Positions 45,346 to 58,300 of a stretch of DNA of 64,000 nucleotides are shown here, one piece after another. The position numbers and the translations under genes were made by a program. The notes below the pieces were generated by a model. It did no database searches and was not told where the DNA came from. It worked only from the letters and a program-made list of their open reading frames with translations. Positions within the stretch are counted from its first letter, which is position 1. Every line of letters starts with the position of its first letter. The DNA is from Ceriagrion tenellum (lineage: Eukaryota; Arthropoda; Insecta; Odonata; Coenagrionidae): contig OY720633.1 of the NCBI GenBank assembly GCA_963169105.1, positions 159,913,780 through 159,977,779 on the forward strand, written 5' to 3'.

Positions 45346-47998
45346 CCACCCGTGCAAGTGACTTCTTACCACATCATTTGTTAATGCAATGATTGGAGAT
45401 ATATTGCTACTTATGCTGATTCACGATGCGTATTGCCCCGCGAGCCTTTTCCGCGTTCACGGCAACTTCCTCTCGTTTATCGTTTTCGAGAACTCGGAAT
45501 AATATCTGCCCACGAATATAGACGACGAAGGCCGGGGCTTGTGCTCGAAGGATGAACTTCAGCACTTGGGGACTTGAGTCTATATCCCGAAGTGAAGGCG
45601 TATTTCAAAGCCTGAGCACTGCCACGTAGGTACGTGCCGTCATGTTAAATCACTGGTGTGGGCATGATGGGCATTTAAAATCATTTATACTAATGTAATT
45701 CTTTTGAGATTCACCCTAACCAGTGTTTCTCTTAGCGTTTGACTTTTGCATCAATTGTTGGTGGTCTTAATTAAAGTTACATGGCTCCTGTAGGGGTCTT
45801 GTTTTCAAGAGGATACGTCTGGTTAAAACTTCTAAAAAGTCTCTCAAGAGTATGAGGTTCACTCGGAGATTTGCTGCTATTAATTTTATCGTTATGCATC
45901 TAAAATGTCCTTAAATATTAATTTTATCTCATAAGGTTTACGTTACTGTATTTTTTGCAATTAGCTTTACGACCGACATGATTACCCCAGAAGTGAAAGT
46001 ACGGAGCTCCCGAAACGTTGTATAATCATCTAATATATACAATATATATTGCCTAATTTGTGTCCCATCATTTTTCATCGGCTGTTCCTGCATTGAATTA
46101 TCTTCACGTGAAATGTTATTCCACTACTCTCTACATTAAGGTGATATTAATCAATAACATGAATCAAACTTTATTACTTCACTTCCTCTCCGAGAGAACG
46201 CCTTGTGTCTCGGATCCTACTTGTGGATCAGTTTAAATATCTAATAATAAACGGTAAAACGGTTTTACGGTGTAAAATGGAAAATCTGTTTTCGAAGAGG
46301 ATTATCCATTAACATATTAATACATATTAATAAATAATTTGGTAGTTGTGAATGCTCACTTGTCCATTGTTAATTTTCAATCATGACTTTGAGTCGACAG
46401 ACTGAAGAGACATTCATCAAACTTTCACATTTGCTCTTCTCCGCCCCATCTGGGTGCAACGTGGATAAACAAAGAGTATCTGCAGGAGTTACATGCTGCT
46501 TGAAAAGAGAGGACACGAATACGCATCTGAAATTTATTTTCTGGTGATATTTCATCGTTTAATTAATATTTAAATAATAATCTTTCCTGGTATTCTCACT
46601 ATGGCGGACTAATCTCAAACCAAAGACCAAGGTAGCTGAAATTTTGCCGGCCGTATGCTGCCTGACCCAAAAGGTGCATACTTGTAAACGTGCGTCTGAT
46701 CCTCTTGGCGAAAACGATTTTATCGCAAGGCAGGCGTTTGATTCCTCTCTGCATGTCAGTGAGCCTGCTATATGAAAGATACTATACAAAGGTTATATAT
46801 AATATTTTTACAGTGAATTGTATTTATAGGTATCTGCATTTTAATAAATTAGTCATCCTGATACTTTCCAATCATCCACCTTTCCATTACTGATATTTTT
46901 ATTATCTGCCACCGATCTTTCTTGCCTACAGTCGAGTGAGCGCTGCCAATCTGTTGATTTCTTATCCTCCCTATGGTAATGCTGCTCACAATGCATGTGG
47001 AAGGATTGATTTTCCCTTTCTAATACCTAGGAATACCTGGCACTCTAGTCGTTTACTACAAAATGGAAAAGTAATGGGTTGATGAATCTCATTAACAGTT
47101 TTTTTACTGCCTTTTTCATCGAAGTAGGTAAAAATTCATCCATCCATTGTTCCATTAAGCATATCTTTGGTTAGCGTTTCTCTTTAGCAATAAAATAAAA
47201 ATTCATACTTAACAAATTTGATTTCCATATTGCAAAATAAGCAATCATCCAGATTTGGGAAAATGTATCATCTCTCGTAGGTCATTTAATGTCATCTTTG
47301 AATATCCCAAAATTTTCACTATTTTTCTTGGTAGATATTTTCTTGGAACGAGGAGTCCAAACACGAAACCTAGTTCAGTGAGCCTAATAAAAGGCATGCA
47401 TCTCCAGTTACTGGTGCTAGAATAAAGTAATAAATAATTCTTTTAGTCATGAAAAATACTAAATACCCAGCGTACCCAGAAATAATTTCTCACTTTGTAC
47501 ACATTACACACTTTTTTATTTTCACCGACCATGGTTTCGAAATACTATGTCATTTTTAAGTTTCCTTGGTTTCAAGGTTTGATTAAATTCAGATGTCATA
47601 ACGTTCTTCTGTAAACTCTTTGTTCAATTCTATTTCAAGGTGTGACGGTATTGTGATGATTTTTCTAACACTTCTTATAACATTAATTAACGATTCCAAG
47701 AGTGAATCAATATTTACTTTGAAATAATAATATTATATGATGGAAATACCTTTCATACGGTTAACCTCCTTCCAATCTCCTATTAGCGAAACTCTGGAAA
47801 AATTGAAAAAACAGTAACCACGACTTTATATCTTATGTACCCGATTGGTATCAGCATATCATGCGTTTAATAACTCCTAGATTAATGGCCAAGAAAAGGA
47901 GTCAATTGACTAGATACTATGCTTGTATCGACCACCAATCCTTTACAAATAGGAAGGTCTCATTAGTCGCGGGATTACCCTAGAAATTTTTGAGCAAC
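45346..47998. other. Non-coding DNA
   Basis: AT-rich; short chance frames only. Confidence 0.35.
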
Positions 47999-48012
47999 CC
48001 CATTGGGAGGAG

Positions 48013-48274
48013 TACCACAGGAGCGGCCAGGGTTCAAATCCCTGCAGTGGCGGATGTTTTTCAGAGGACCCGATCCCTACTTGAGTGTCTTGTGGAGGGC
48101 ACTTCAAGTGGAATACTCCATCTGTCGGATAAGACGTTAAGCCGTGGTCCCCTTGGCGCCTTTCGTTAAGAGTAGGCTAATGCCGACGCCGGGTTTCTAT
48201 CCACCCTTCCTCCCTTACCTATTCCCTATGGCGCAAATGACCTTAGCCGTCGGTCGCCTCCCCAAATATCCAAT
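48013..48274 (+). mobile_element. tRNA-derived SINE, copy A, with target-site duplication
   Basis: Begins TACCACAGGAGCGGCC, then B-box GGTTCAAATCC (48,031-48,041), then GCAGTGGCGGATG-TTTTTCAG, GTGTCTTGTGGAGGGCAC, GACGTTAAGCCGTGGTCC, CTTGGCGCCTTTCGTTAAGAG, TAGGCTAATGCCGACGCCGG. It is flanked by a perfect 14-bp direct repeat CCCATTGGGAGGAG (47,999-48,012 and 48,275-48,288), 18 bp with one mismatch. The A-box side looks shortened, and the end CCCCAAATAT has no poly(A). Mobilised in trans by a LINE; transcription would be by RNA polymerase III. Confidence 0.85.
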
Positions 48275-48485
48275 CCCATTGGGAGGAGAATTTCGTTTCA
48301 CTGTTTTTATGTTCCATAAAAGTTTTATAGAGTCAAATTATCTTTATTTCGTACTGCCACACATGGGTGATATATAGTGTTCATTGTGGAGAAACGTTAA
48401 GGTCCATTCCGTGAACATTTAATTTTCTACTTAAATATATTCGTTACAACCACGGTTTCGTTGTATGTCGTCTGTAGATTTTAAG

Positions 48486-48522
48486 GTCACCTGAAGATGT
48501 AACGCATTGAAATCTCTATCGA
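48486..48522 (+). ncRNA. Hammerhead-like ribozyme relic
   Basis: CUGAAGA (48,491-48,497), extra U, a degenerate stem II, GAAA (48,509-48,512), U-CUCU-A-U and C17 (48,520): the same two-base-pair stem III with four-base loop as the copy at 15.5 kb. Stem I does not pair; inactive by prediction. Confidence 0.35.
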
Positions 48523-50417
48523 AATCAATTTATTTAAGTAGGTATTCAGTCGTGGAATTGGGTCATTTGGGTGCAATTACTTTGTTATCCGTTCGATATC
48601 CATTTCGATTGCCTGATGAACATGTAACAAACTCAAAATCAAGCAGTTTGAACTAAAGTTCAGGTGTTTATGTTTCTGTATCGGTAGAATTTTTAGCGAT
48701 TTAATGGGTAGCACTATGTTTTAAAAATAAAAAACTGAGGAAGTGAACTGAGAAGGAAATTCACATTATAATACGCGTTTCTTGATGGTGTTGGTCGACT
48801 GATTATTTGCAGGTGACGGGCAGCTCAGATTAAAAACTCCTCTGAGATTGCTGGGAATTTTTGGAGGGGCAGGATTTCATGGTTATTGGAGTAACAGTCA
48901 AGGAAAACCAGGAACCGGTACTTTGCCATTCATTATGAAAGGCCAAAATCTGAGTCCGATCGGTATTACACTACTCTGTATTGTCTACTCTACTCAACTA
49001 CTGCAAGTACTTTCTTCTTAACATACATTATGCAAATAATAAATAAAATAAAAAATAATAATAATAATAAATTGTACTGTATACAGTTGTATAAAAGAAA
49101 TTACATACATAGAAGTACGTAAACGATTGGGAAAAACGTATGGCTTACGGACTGGCGTACTTGGTGAAATAACACCATTGAGGAGGAATTGCAAGCGTTT
49201 TGTGAAACCGAATTGATTCAAGAAAAAAGATTGATATTTTGAATCATCGATTCAAAACAAATTAACTTATGAGTTAAATTATCGCAAAAAAGTGGTCCTC
49301 AACGGAACGTGCAAATCCGCGATAATGGTTCGATCGCCGAGATAATTTTTCAGTCCTCTATTTCCTTCCGGCAGAATCCAAAAATAAGGAGACTATCCAG
49401 GCAAGGGCGGTGCTCCAGCCTCACCCTTTTGTCAGTGAGTCGGGAGAGTGTAATCGCCACGGAAAATGCACATGGAATATTCCGATGGGGTCACTCCTTG
49501 CTTTCTACGGCTTCCGATGAGGGCGAGGGGTAAGAAAAATGAAGCCGGTTGCTTTGCAAGCCGTCGAGAGCGAGCGTCCCAGATGAGAGGGGGAAGTCAG
49601 GAAAGGGGTCTCGTCTTCCTCCAGCCCTCACACCCTCTGTACATATATCTGTTGATAGACGATCCTACGCTCCGAAGGTGAAGACAAACGATTTTCAAAC
49701 ACCCGGTGAAATCAGGTCAATGGGTGAAGTTTGTGTGTCGAATGCACATCTCCTTGCTCGTGTGTTGCAGAAACCCTGCCAAGCAAAATTAAGCAAGAGT
49801 GAACGTGGGTTGTTTTGTTTTACTGCATGGGGAAGGACATGCCTCAGTCTGTGCCATCGTCGAGGGACATTGAATTTCAATCGGAGGAATGTTGTTTCTA
49901 AACAATAGATTCTTTTTTAACGGTTTGCTTTGGAGCGTCCATGATCTCTTTCGGATCTGACACCTGCTGTCGGAATAGGTTATTTTAGACTCCATTCAAT
50001 AGATGCATAGCAACGTTGTGTTTGGTTATTTTTGGAAGCTCGGGAGATGTGAAAAATTTACTGCGAGGATTTGTCATATTGTAATCTCCTGGAATGAATT
50101 GTAAGGAACTAGTAAGTAGCAAGAAATGAATCTGCTGGTTGGAAGTAAAATTGAATTGTAATGATTACTTTTTTCCATTGCGTTGCTAAGTACTCTCTGT
50201 CACCGGCATATTAAGGTACAATTGTGCGGTTGTTATATTCTGAGACATTTTTAGCTTTATCAAAAATTTGGAGGATTATAATTTTTTTGAATCTGTGGCT
50301 GCCAAATCGGGGAATTTCCATTCTGGGTTTTGTCGCCGTTCCTTTTTACATTATTTAGATGGCCATAGATAGCTTTATCCATGGGAAAGTGTGATTCATG
50401 CCCTTGCTTAAAACGTT
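48523..50417. other. Non-coding DNA
   Basis: Contains an AAT/AATA-type microsatellite at about 49,036-49,071. Frames up to 119 codons around 49.3-49.9 kb match no family I know. Confidence 0.35.
49036..49071. repeat. (AAT)n / (AAATA)n microsatellite
   Basis: AATAATAATAATAAT preceded by AAATAAAATA runs. Confidence 0.85.
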
Positions 50418-50425
50418 GTATGTAT

Positions 50426-51309
50426 CAGGGGCGGATCCAGGTATAAATTTTGGGGGCAACTTCCCGGAATGGACGTAGCAAGTGGGGGATGGTGTTAGGG
50501 GGTGCAACCCCTTGACCCCCCCCCCTCTTATAAGTAAGATTACTTATAAAACATATTTTCAATCACTACTACTACAACTTACCACTCAAAAATAATAAAA
50601 AATTGCAATTTTGGAAAAAATTTGCAATAAGAAAAGCTGTAAAATAAACGTATTTGTCAGTATAAAAATTACAACGAAAGGAAATCTATGACGAAAATAT
50701 TTATGACGGTTAACTGGGGATAAACTAGAACTTACCTTGCAAAATTAACTGAAATTGCCAGCTCGCAGGAAAAAAGTGGAGGTCGTAGCCGAATCCGACG
50801 CGTACTCTCAGCTGTCTGATGCGACACTAAAATTGACTAAAGTGAACTTTAGCTTCAGTCGTTCGAGGGAGAAGAGGAGTAGACAAAGTAGAACGAACGC
50901 ACCCTTTGAGTACAAGGCAGTCGCCGATTTCAAACATGGTCAGTTTCTTCCTTATAACGAGGCGATACAATGTAGTCTCACGGTCGGCATCGCCACCGCA
51001 TGCGACGGAGTGGCGGCTACGGCCGCGTCCAGTGGCGCGTCTAATTTAGTGCCCGCTACTTGTGTGAACTCCTCTATTTGAAACAATGTTCAGCTACGAA
51101 TGGCGCGACTCGGAAGCACCGCAGAGTGGCCTCGTGTGAAGGGACACCAAGACCATGCGGCAACATTAACTCCGACAGCCGTCACGCATCATATATAGAT
51201 GACGCTCGGTTTATAAGTATTAAATTATTGGCCTCGGAAAAAAATATTCTCTTGGATTTGGGGGGGGGGGGAATTTCCCCCTTTACCTCCCCCCCTGGAT
51301 CCTCCACTG
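50426..51309. mobile_element. hAT-superfamily DNA transposon, 884 bp, non-autonomous
   Basis: Inverted ends CAGGGGCGGATCCAGG (left) and CAGTGGAGGATCCAGG (right, reversed), 14 of 16 identical. They are flanked by a perfect 8-bp duplication GTATGTAT (50,418-50,425 and 51,310-51,317). G-runs lie just inside both ends (about 50,450-50,530 and 51,255-51,300). The interior frame of 108 codons (50,755-51,081) is not a transposase I recognise. End type differs from the 25.2-kb element, so this is a separate hAT family. Confidence 0.92.
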
Positions 51310-51317
51310 GTATGTAT

Positions 51318-54300
51318 ATTTATTCAGGAATCGAATAAAGTATTGGCATCATTAATGGAAGACTTTCACTGCCAGATATTATTTACGTATGTTTTTCCTT
51401 CTATCGATAGGTATCCGAGAAAATGTTTCTCTTGGCGAAAAAGAAAGCGTGACGCCGCGAAAGATTTTACGATTGCAATCACTTTGGAAGATGAATATGA
51501 GTTTGATCGAAACCGTCGGATGCGATCTCGAATCAATTTTCCCCTCGGGTATGCGTCCCCCCTAATTTCACCTTTTTTCACCCCTAGCAGATTTCCATGT
51601 GTGAAAACGAACATCTCCATTGATTTATGCATTGATATGGCGATATATCGACTGATCAGTCTGGTAGTCGTTTCTTGCACCTTCATTTGATATTTGTCAA
51701 ATTAACGATGCGATGAGAGTCATAATTTTCACCTGCATTCACGAATGAAATATCATTATTTTTTATTAAAATGTGGTATGAGATGTGGTGGGTAATATTA
51801 TGCTAACTGTCGATATTAGAGCCGTGTTTGATTTATTTTGGAAACGAGATAACAGTTCATTTTGCGAAAGTATTTTATGGAGTTGAAATTTAAAGCCTAC
51901 ATATAAAATAATGAACTAATGTGCAATATAAGTTTTGCAAGGGCAACAGCTCTATTGCTAGAGTGAATTTTAATTTTGTTTTCGTAGAAAAAACTAAGCC
52001 TGCATATTTGTATTTGCGCAAATAACAGAAATATTCCTTTCCATGTATACACTCAATTTTCTATTCTTTCTTCTAACTTCGTTGTTCCCTTTCGCCTTTG
52101 TCATTCAGCGCGCCATCTACATCCATTGCACAAATATTTTCCTCGGAAACCCCTCTTGAGCCTCCTCCCCAACCCTGCCCCCTCTTCCACCTTCACCCAC
52201 CGCCTGTTCCACGTCTTCCTCGCCGTGAATTATCCTCTGAATATTTATAAGACGGAACCCTGTTTTGAAATCGCTTGAAAGATCTTTCTGTTCCCGCTTC
52301 AAAGATTAAATCGTTTATATCTCTTCATCACCGCGACTTTAAAAATATTACTCATCCGGATTGTCTTTAGTGGCTTTCACCCCTTTCATAATTTGCAATG
52401 GTGATCTTCATCGTGCACTGATGAAGCTTTCTCGCTGGCGTTTTGGTCTCAAGATATGAATCAGAATATATAATGAAATCTCCATATCGAGTATCTTCTG
52501 TACTCCTAGTATCTCACAAATAGATTTTTCTTTGCTTCTCATTTTGTAATTTGAATGCGATTTATGGAAAATAGTAATCGTATGTGAAATTCTTCTTTAA
52601 TTCTGACATTTCGTGGTGCAAAGCTGTGGTTTATCGACTACCATTTGCGGAGATATCACGTCGGTGTTAAGCATCGATGAGATGTTGCGAAGCTCTTTAC
52701 TGTGGTGTTCTATTTTCAAGGTGGGAAACCGCTAATAAATGATTATAGGACTGAATGCCAATTATAAGCGCATGCCAAAAACGTTGTCCGTTGAGGTACA
52801 TTTATTATCCAGTATTGATTTGCTAATTTAGCGTTATTCTATGGGAATCCAGAAGTTTATTATCGCCGGAAAGCATAGACATGGGCCTAATACTATCCAT
52901 TGCATGAAAGTTACGCTTATATTTAACTCACAGTCATGTACAAAGATCAATCGCTCAGATACTAATATCTCCTTTACCTCTAACTGGAGTCTTCAAACTA
53001 GTATAGGGATCTAATTCATTTTTCCTCGACTAGGATATCAAACAAATTTTGCACAATTGCCAACTGTTTCCAAGCCTATTCAAGGTTATTCATCATCAAC
53101 TGCTAATCTAAGCTGACTTCTTTGGATGTTCAGGTCTTTTCTTGTATAGTTAAATAATTTCAGATCGTTTCCAAATGATTATACTCCTTAACGGCATTGT
53201 TTGACCTTTTCTTATGGTGGCGATTTAGAATACCTATGGCTTTTCCGCTTATTTCCGCCGAAATCTTGGAAATATGATGATCGATGGCAGTTAATTAGCG
53301 GAAAGAAATCTACTCAAGGATCATTGCTGATTGCATGGTTCAAGGGCGTGATATTAAAACCTCGATGCTTTAGAAAGATGTTCCTTGCCCTATCTAAATT
53401 CGTGCTGTCTTCACTCGTGTCCCGTAAAATCTCAAACCTCATCTCCGAGCTTTAGCCTTACACCGTTTAATCTTCACAGATAAATAAATTGGAATAGATT
53501 CTGTCATTTGTGCTTAGATTTTCTGTTGAAAAAGTGCTAAATACCTTGTTAATCCATGTGGTGCTTGTGCGAGACTCAACATGTACGAAAGACAATATTA
53601 GATGTAAGAGTGAGTGCAACGTGGTAGAAGTTTAATTTTAAAAGTCTTCCGTTTAATTGACTACTCATGGTACCATTTAGAGTACTCAGCGAAATCTCAG
53701 CGTCAACACTTAGCAATGTTAATACTAAATTACATCAGTAACTTGTCCATGCGTATAAAATCCATGTGCATTTTATTCCTCAGAATATAGTTATTTACGA
53801 ACGTCAAGCGTGTAAGTATTCTAGTCAGTAGTTGTTCATTCTCGGCCATCAAAACTGGGTATATTTTCGGTTACAAAAATCAGTAATTAATAAGCAGTAG
53901 GTTATGATCATATTTCTATTCCTTAAAAAATCGAACTGGGTGATCAATGATTCCTTGATCGACGACATAATGCTTCAAGACTTCGAAAAGTGTGGTGAAT
54001 AGGTAAAAAATATCATTCGTGTTTAAGCGAAAATAAAAAAGTTGTGTGATGCAATTGCATCGTTTAAATATCCCTTGTGAGTACGTTTTAAGTGCGTCAG
54101 TCTGACGTAACGGCATCAAGTGGCGCTTGCTTAACAACCGTCTCGCTCAGAGTGACAAGAAGTGGACTGGGAAATCGTGAACATCGGTGTAACAAAAGTA
54201 AGAAAAAACAGAATAGAAAACTTGCTCTTGGTCCAACCTCAGTAACCCCAGCTTGCCGTCCCTTCTCGAGTCTCTCTGTCTTCCCATCCTTTGGCTCGAA

Positions 54301-57300
54301 AGTGTTTCCTCCGTGTCTAACCCATCACACGATTCCATAAATCGCTGTATTTCTGCCGTCACTATGGTTTCCCAGGTTGCCGATCTTAAGCTTTTAAACG
54401 TGAGCCTGGCAAATATAAAAAAGTCCTCGAAGTCCTCATTGGAATTCACTTAGTAGGTATGTAAATAAGTACTGAATGAGTGAAATCCATTTGGGGTTGA
54501 CGAAGAGCATGCTTAAAAGTGTAGTTGTATTGCTTTGTGATAACAAAGAGAAGGGCTAAGTGTGTCTAATATCGATAAAAAAACATCTATCAAAATTAAA
54601 ATCTCAACATCCCTTCATACTTAATTAGAATGTTTTATAAACAACGAATCATCGACTTCATGCTTTCCGTGATTAGTTATTCGTGAAGTATAAGTAGGAA
54701 AAACCCCAAAATTAGTTTAAAAATGCACGTAATGGGACAATATTTGGATGAAGAAAGGACTCTGTAAAGTCTTTCAACAATGAGCTGTTCTCCTGTTTGT
54801 CTTGAGGGGAAAGATTCGTATTCCGAAGGAATTTTTCTAATTATTGCTCCTTTTAATTGATGAAATCTAACAAATTTTAAGCTATCCGGGACTAGCCACG
54901 GAGTTTCACTTTTACGGAGTCACCCGCAATGCACAAATGTGCGAATTTGATGAAATCTAATTTTGCGGGCTCAAAATTCTAGGATTGTTCAACATTTTTT
55001 GGGCAATTTTATTGCAAAAATTGATGTCAAAGCTCTAAGAAATTCCTGAATATCACTGCAATATTGTCGTCTTATTTTTGTTAAAGTCGCCCATTGAGGT
55101 AACTTCCACCACTATCTACAAATAAACAAGGAGCGCCTGGTACTGCAAATAACTTTGCGCTCCTCCAAAAATACGCTCCATTCTACACTTGCTTTCGTCG
55201 AACTCATGTGTGTGTCTGGCGTTGTGCTTGTTTGGCACATTAACGCGTAGTTGTTTACGCGTTCCGAGCATCAAAAAAAAATAAATAGAGCGTAGCCTAT
55301 TCTAATTCACTAACACTTCTAGGGCTGGCGTAATTATCGTTTTACGCTCAGTTTGGCGAGTTTGAAATTCAATTGCCCGAAGAGACGGGTTAAATTTCAC
55401 ACTTTTCCGGGGTAGTCGAAGCAATAAATTTTGATTTCGCCGTTGTGTTTTCCGTAATTTCTAAACCGATGATGTTGCTCGCCACGGTAATAGCGCCTCA
55501 CTGGCTTTCAAACATATCCATTCGTAGAGTCCCGCGTTAGGTTGTGGCAGTCGCACGTTTACATCGGGCACAATCTCCTCAAACACCAAGTGGATCAGTT
55601 TGGTGAAGGAGAAGGTTGGTATGCATGCGCGTTATCATATGTCGATCTCCAAGATCAACATTTAAAGCTACTGCTAGTTAGAGCCATTTAAATCCCTAAA
55701 TCTAAGAATGTTTAGTATGCTATCTGAGAAGCATCATCTAATCTTAATTCAGTGAATTTTCACACAACGGTCTGGATGTGTGAATGAAAACGTAACGTAT
55801 TGTGTTAAAAATATCTCTTTATATTGAAATTTTTTTAAAAATTTCATGTGAAAAAAAGTTAACGTATTAAGTCCTTAAAACTCTTTTCTAACAGTCGAGG
55901 AAAATGTTCATAAAGTTGAACAAAGTCTTTTTAAGGTGGCTGAATCAGTAATCGTGAGTTGAGTTGAGTGCAAATTTTAATTAGTTTTTTAGGCAAGTCG
56001 AAAAAAAAATTCTTGGAGCGCGTTTCAATTATCAATTCACCTGTTTTTTTGTTGTAATTCACCATATACGCAGTCATTAACATGTAAAAATTATTATATA
56101 TTCCTTATTTAGAGTATGTTATGGCTAGATTTTTCGGTGAGGTATCCTAAATTTAGACAAATTTACTTTGAAATATTGCTTTTTTAGAATATTGCACTCG
56201 ATGAAACAACTTTTTACATTTTTGCAACAATTATAATAATAAGAAATATATTATTTTGTATTTAGAAGGTACACTGTACATGTCTAATTAAATCATTGCG
56301 AATTATATCCCGTGTGACATGAGGCTGCGTTTGACAATGGCATTTAAATGCCGCAAAGCCAGCCACTGATGGGAACACGTTTACTAAGTTTCGCCCAAAC
56401 CCGTATATTAAAAACATCGCACCAACTTCCTTCGGGTGGCTTGCGGGAGACATTTCCCCATTCGTAATGGAGGTAATGTTCAAATTTATTTCTTTAATTT
56501 CAGCTGGTGTGCATTCTTATATGACTGATATTCTCAGTAATTAAACAAATATATCTAATACAAGTCTTTAACTTGACTCTTTTTTTATTGTCCTACGGTA
56601 GAAAGTCCTTCGCAGGTTTTTTTTACGATCCTGTTAACATTGTTGCGGTGAGTTTGTGATTAATTTTAAAGTTAGTTAAGGAGAAACGTTTATTTCAGGC
56701 ATTGCCGATAACCAACCTAGATTCTAACATATATTATAAAGTGAAACTTTATTATCGAATAGAGTAAAAATATTACTGGGTCATCGGTCATTTAGTTCAG
56801 ATATATTGGTTTGAAATGATGAATTGTTACCCTGAAATACATTGCCTTACTGGGAGTGCGATAGCATCTCTTCACGTAACTTTTTATCCCAATTTCCGCC
56901 CAAATTATACTATTAAAATTTTTGTAACACTCAACAGATATTGAGGCACAAAATATATACTTTTCTGCGTAGGTGATCGATAATGTAACACGAGGATTTA
57001 TGTTTAAATTACAGACTTCTGGTTATCTTTGGTGTACGTAGCCGACCTACTGTAATGAATTTCGTAACTTTGCCAAGGGAAACTTTTGCTGTGTACCTTT
57101 ACTAAATATTATTTCAATTTTTATCAAAATTAAGCATTCATTTTTTAAAACGTTTTAAGCCTAAAGATAATTATATCCTTCCCTCAGTTCGTTAAAAAAA
57201 TCATGTTATCAAATTCTGCCGAAATAGAAATCGGGACTCCGTGAAGTCACTGGTTTTCCTTTTGAGTGAAAACTTCAGATTGACGCTTTGTCCTATGATA

Positions 57301-57700
57301 TTTTACCTGACGGAGTTTTAACATGAAATTTAAAAAAATATATAAGACAGTACTAAGCCTAAATTTACTCGTAATAGAAAATTTGGTACATCCTAAGAAA
57401 ACATTACTTCGAAGCGTAGGTTCCTCCTCAAGAATCAATACGAACAACAATGTCAATTTTTTATCAAGATCTTGGGGGTGGGTACTCCACATTTTTTTAA
57501 ATAGTGCATACTCGTATCATTTGCCAGGAAAAATGATTGGTAATTTTTGGTAAATATCTTGAAAAGTATTGCGGCCAGTGACTGATATTTTGTTATCCTT
57601 TTAGAACGATGAGATCTTTTTTTTTCCTTATAGTAGGCCAAATTAATTCAGTCTGATGGAAAATTTTACCCCGCTCAAACCACCTCAACAGAGAAAATCA
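51318..57700. other. Long non-coding stretch with minor structures
   Basis: No gene supported over 6 kb. Minor items are a pyrimidine-rich segment at about 52,090-52,215, a hammerhead-like CUGAUGA-AGC...GCU at 52,418-52,436 lacking GAAA, and a more structured 55,080-55,640 segment. That segment holds GGAGCGC...GCGCTCC near 55,128-55,162 and ATGCATGCGCG near 55,620, and could be an old transposon end. Confidence 0.3.
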
Positions 57701-58300
57701 TTACTCTTATGAGAACCAAAACTCTCCGTAGTCTCTCCGCTCCGGTTCGAAGTGAATGGAGGGTGTTGTGGATACGCGTTATTTGCCAGCGAAAAGGAAA
57801 ATCTTCCTCCAGAAAGAGTCCCTTCTCTTTTTCCCTCCGCGTGATTTTTTCGCATCGCTCACGCGAGAGCGCCGAGATTGCCTTCACCTTGGCCTTTCAA
57901 TGCCGCACCCTTCGAGACGCTCAGGCGCGACGCATAATTCGCTCATTGGACGACCACCGCGGCGAAACGTTTCGTATTTCACCGCGTTCGCGCGCCCGAG
58001 CGGAGAAAAAAATATTTCCAAATCCCCTCGCCTCGTCGCCTGCTCACCGGATAAACAGAATTTCATCTCCGCTATTTATTTTGAGGACTCTCGAAATATT
58101 TTCGCGCGAGCATTTGATGCACGGCGGTGAGGTGGGTCCGTTTAACCAAAGGCTATAGTTAGCATAAACCGAGGGATCCGAAATCATCGAGCGGGCCGTC
58201 TCCCCCATTTCTTGCATCAACACCCCCATCCACACATTTTCTCCCCCATTCCACCCCCCTCCCCTCCGCCCCTCGTTAGAAGCTGTCCGTGAGGCTTTTT
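57700..58300. promoter_or_regulatory. CpG-rich patch, regulatory candidate
   Basis: Dense CpG (GCGTTCGCGCGCCCGAGCGG, CGCGCGAGC) in otherwise AT-rich DNA. Overlapping frames of 149 and 124 codons (plus) and 60-70 codons (minus) are typical shadows of such DNA and share no family motif. No TATA or clear initiator. Likely enhancer, promoter or first exon. Confidence 0.35.

Noticed and set aside
45980..46025. CCCGAAACG motif as another ribozyme module
   Set aside because: The bases after GAAAC cannot form the two-base-pair stem III and no CUGANGA precedes it.
52414..52440. Hammerhead ribozyme at CUGAUGA-AGC...GCU
   Set aside because: Stem II is present but the GAAA segment is missing, replaced by GGCGUUUU; not counted among the modules.
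57709..58158. 149- and 124-codon overlapping frames
   Set aside because: CpG-rich shadow frames, arginine/serine-rich, no motif.
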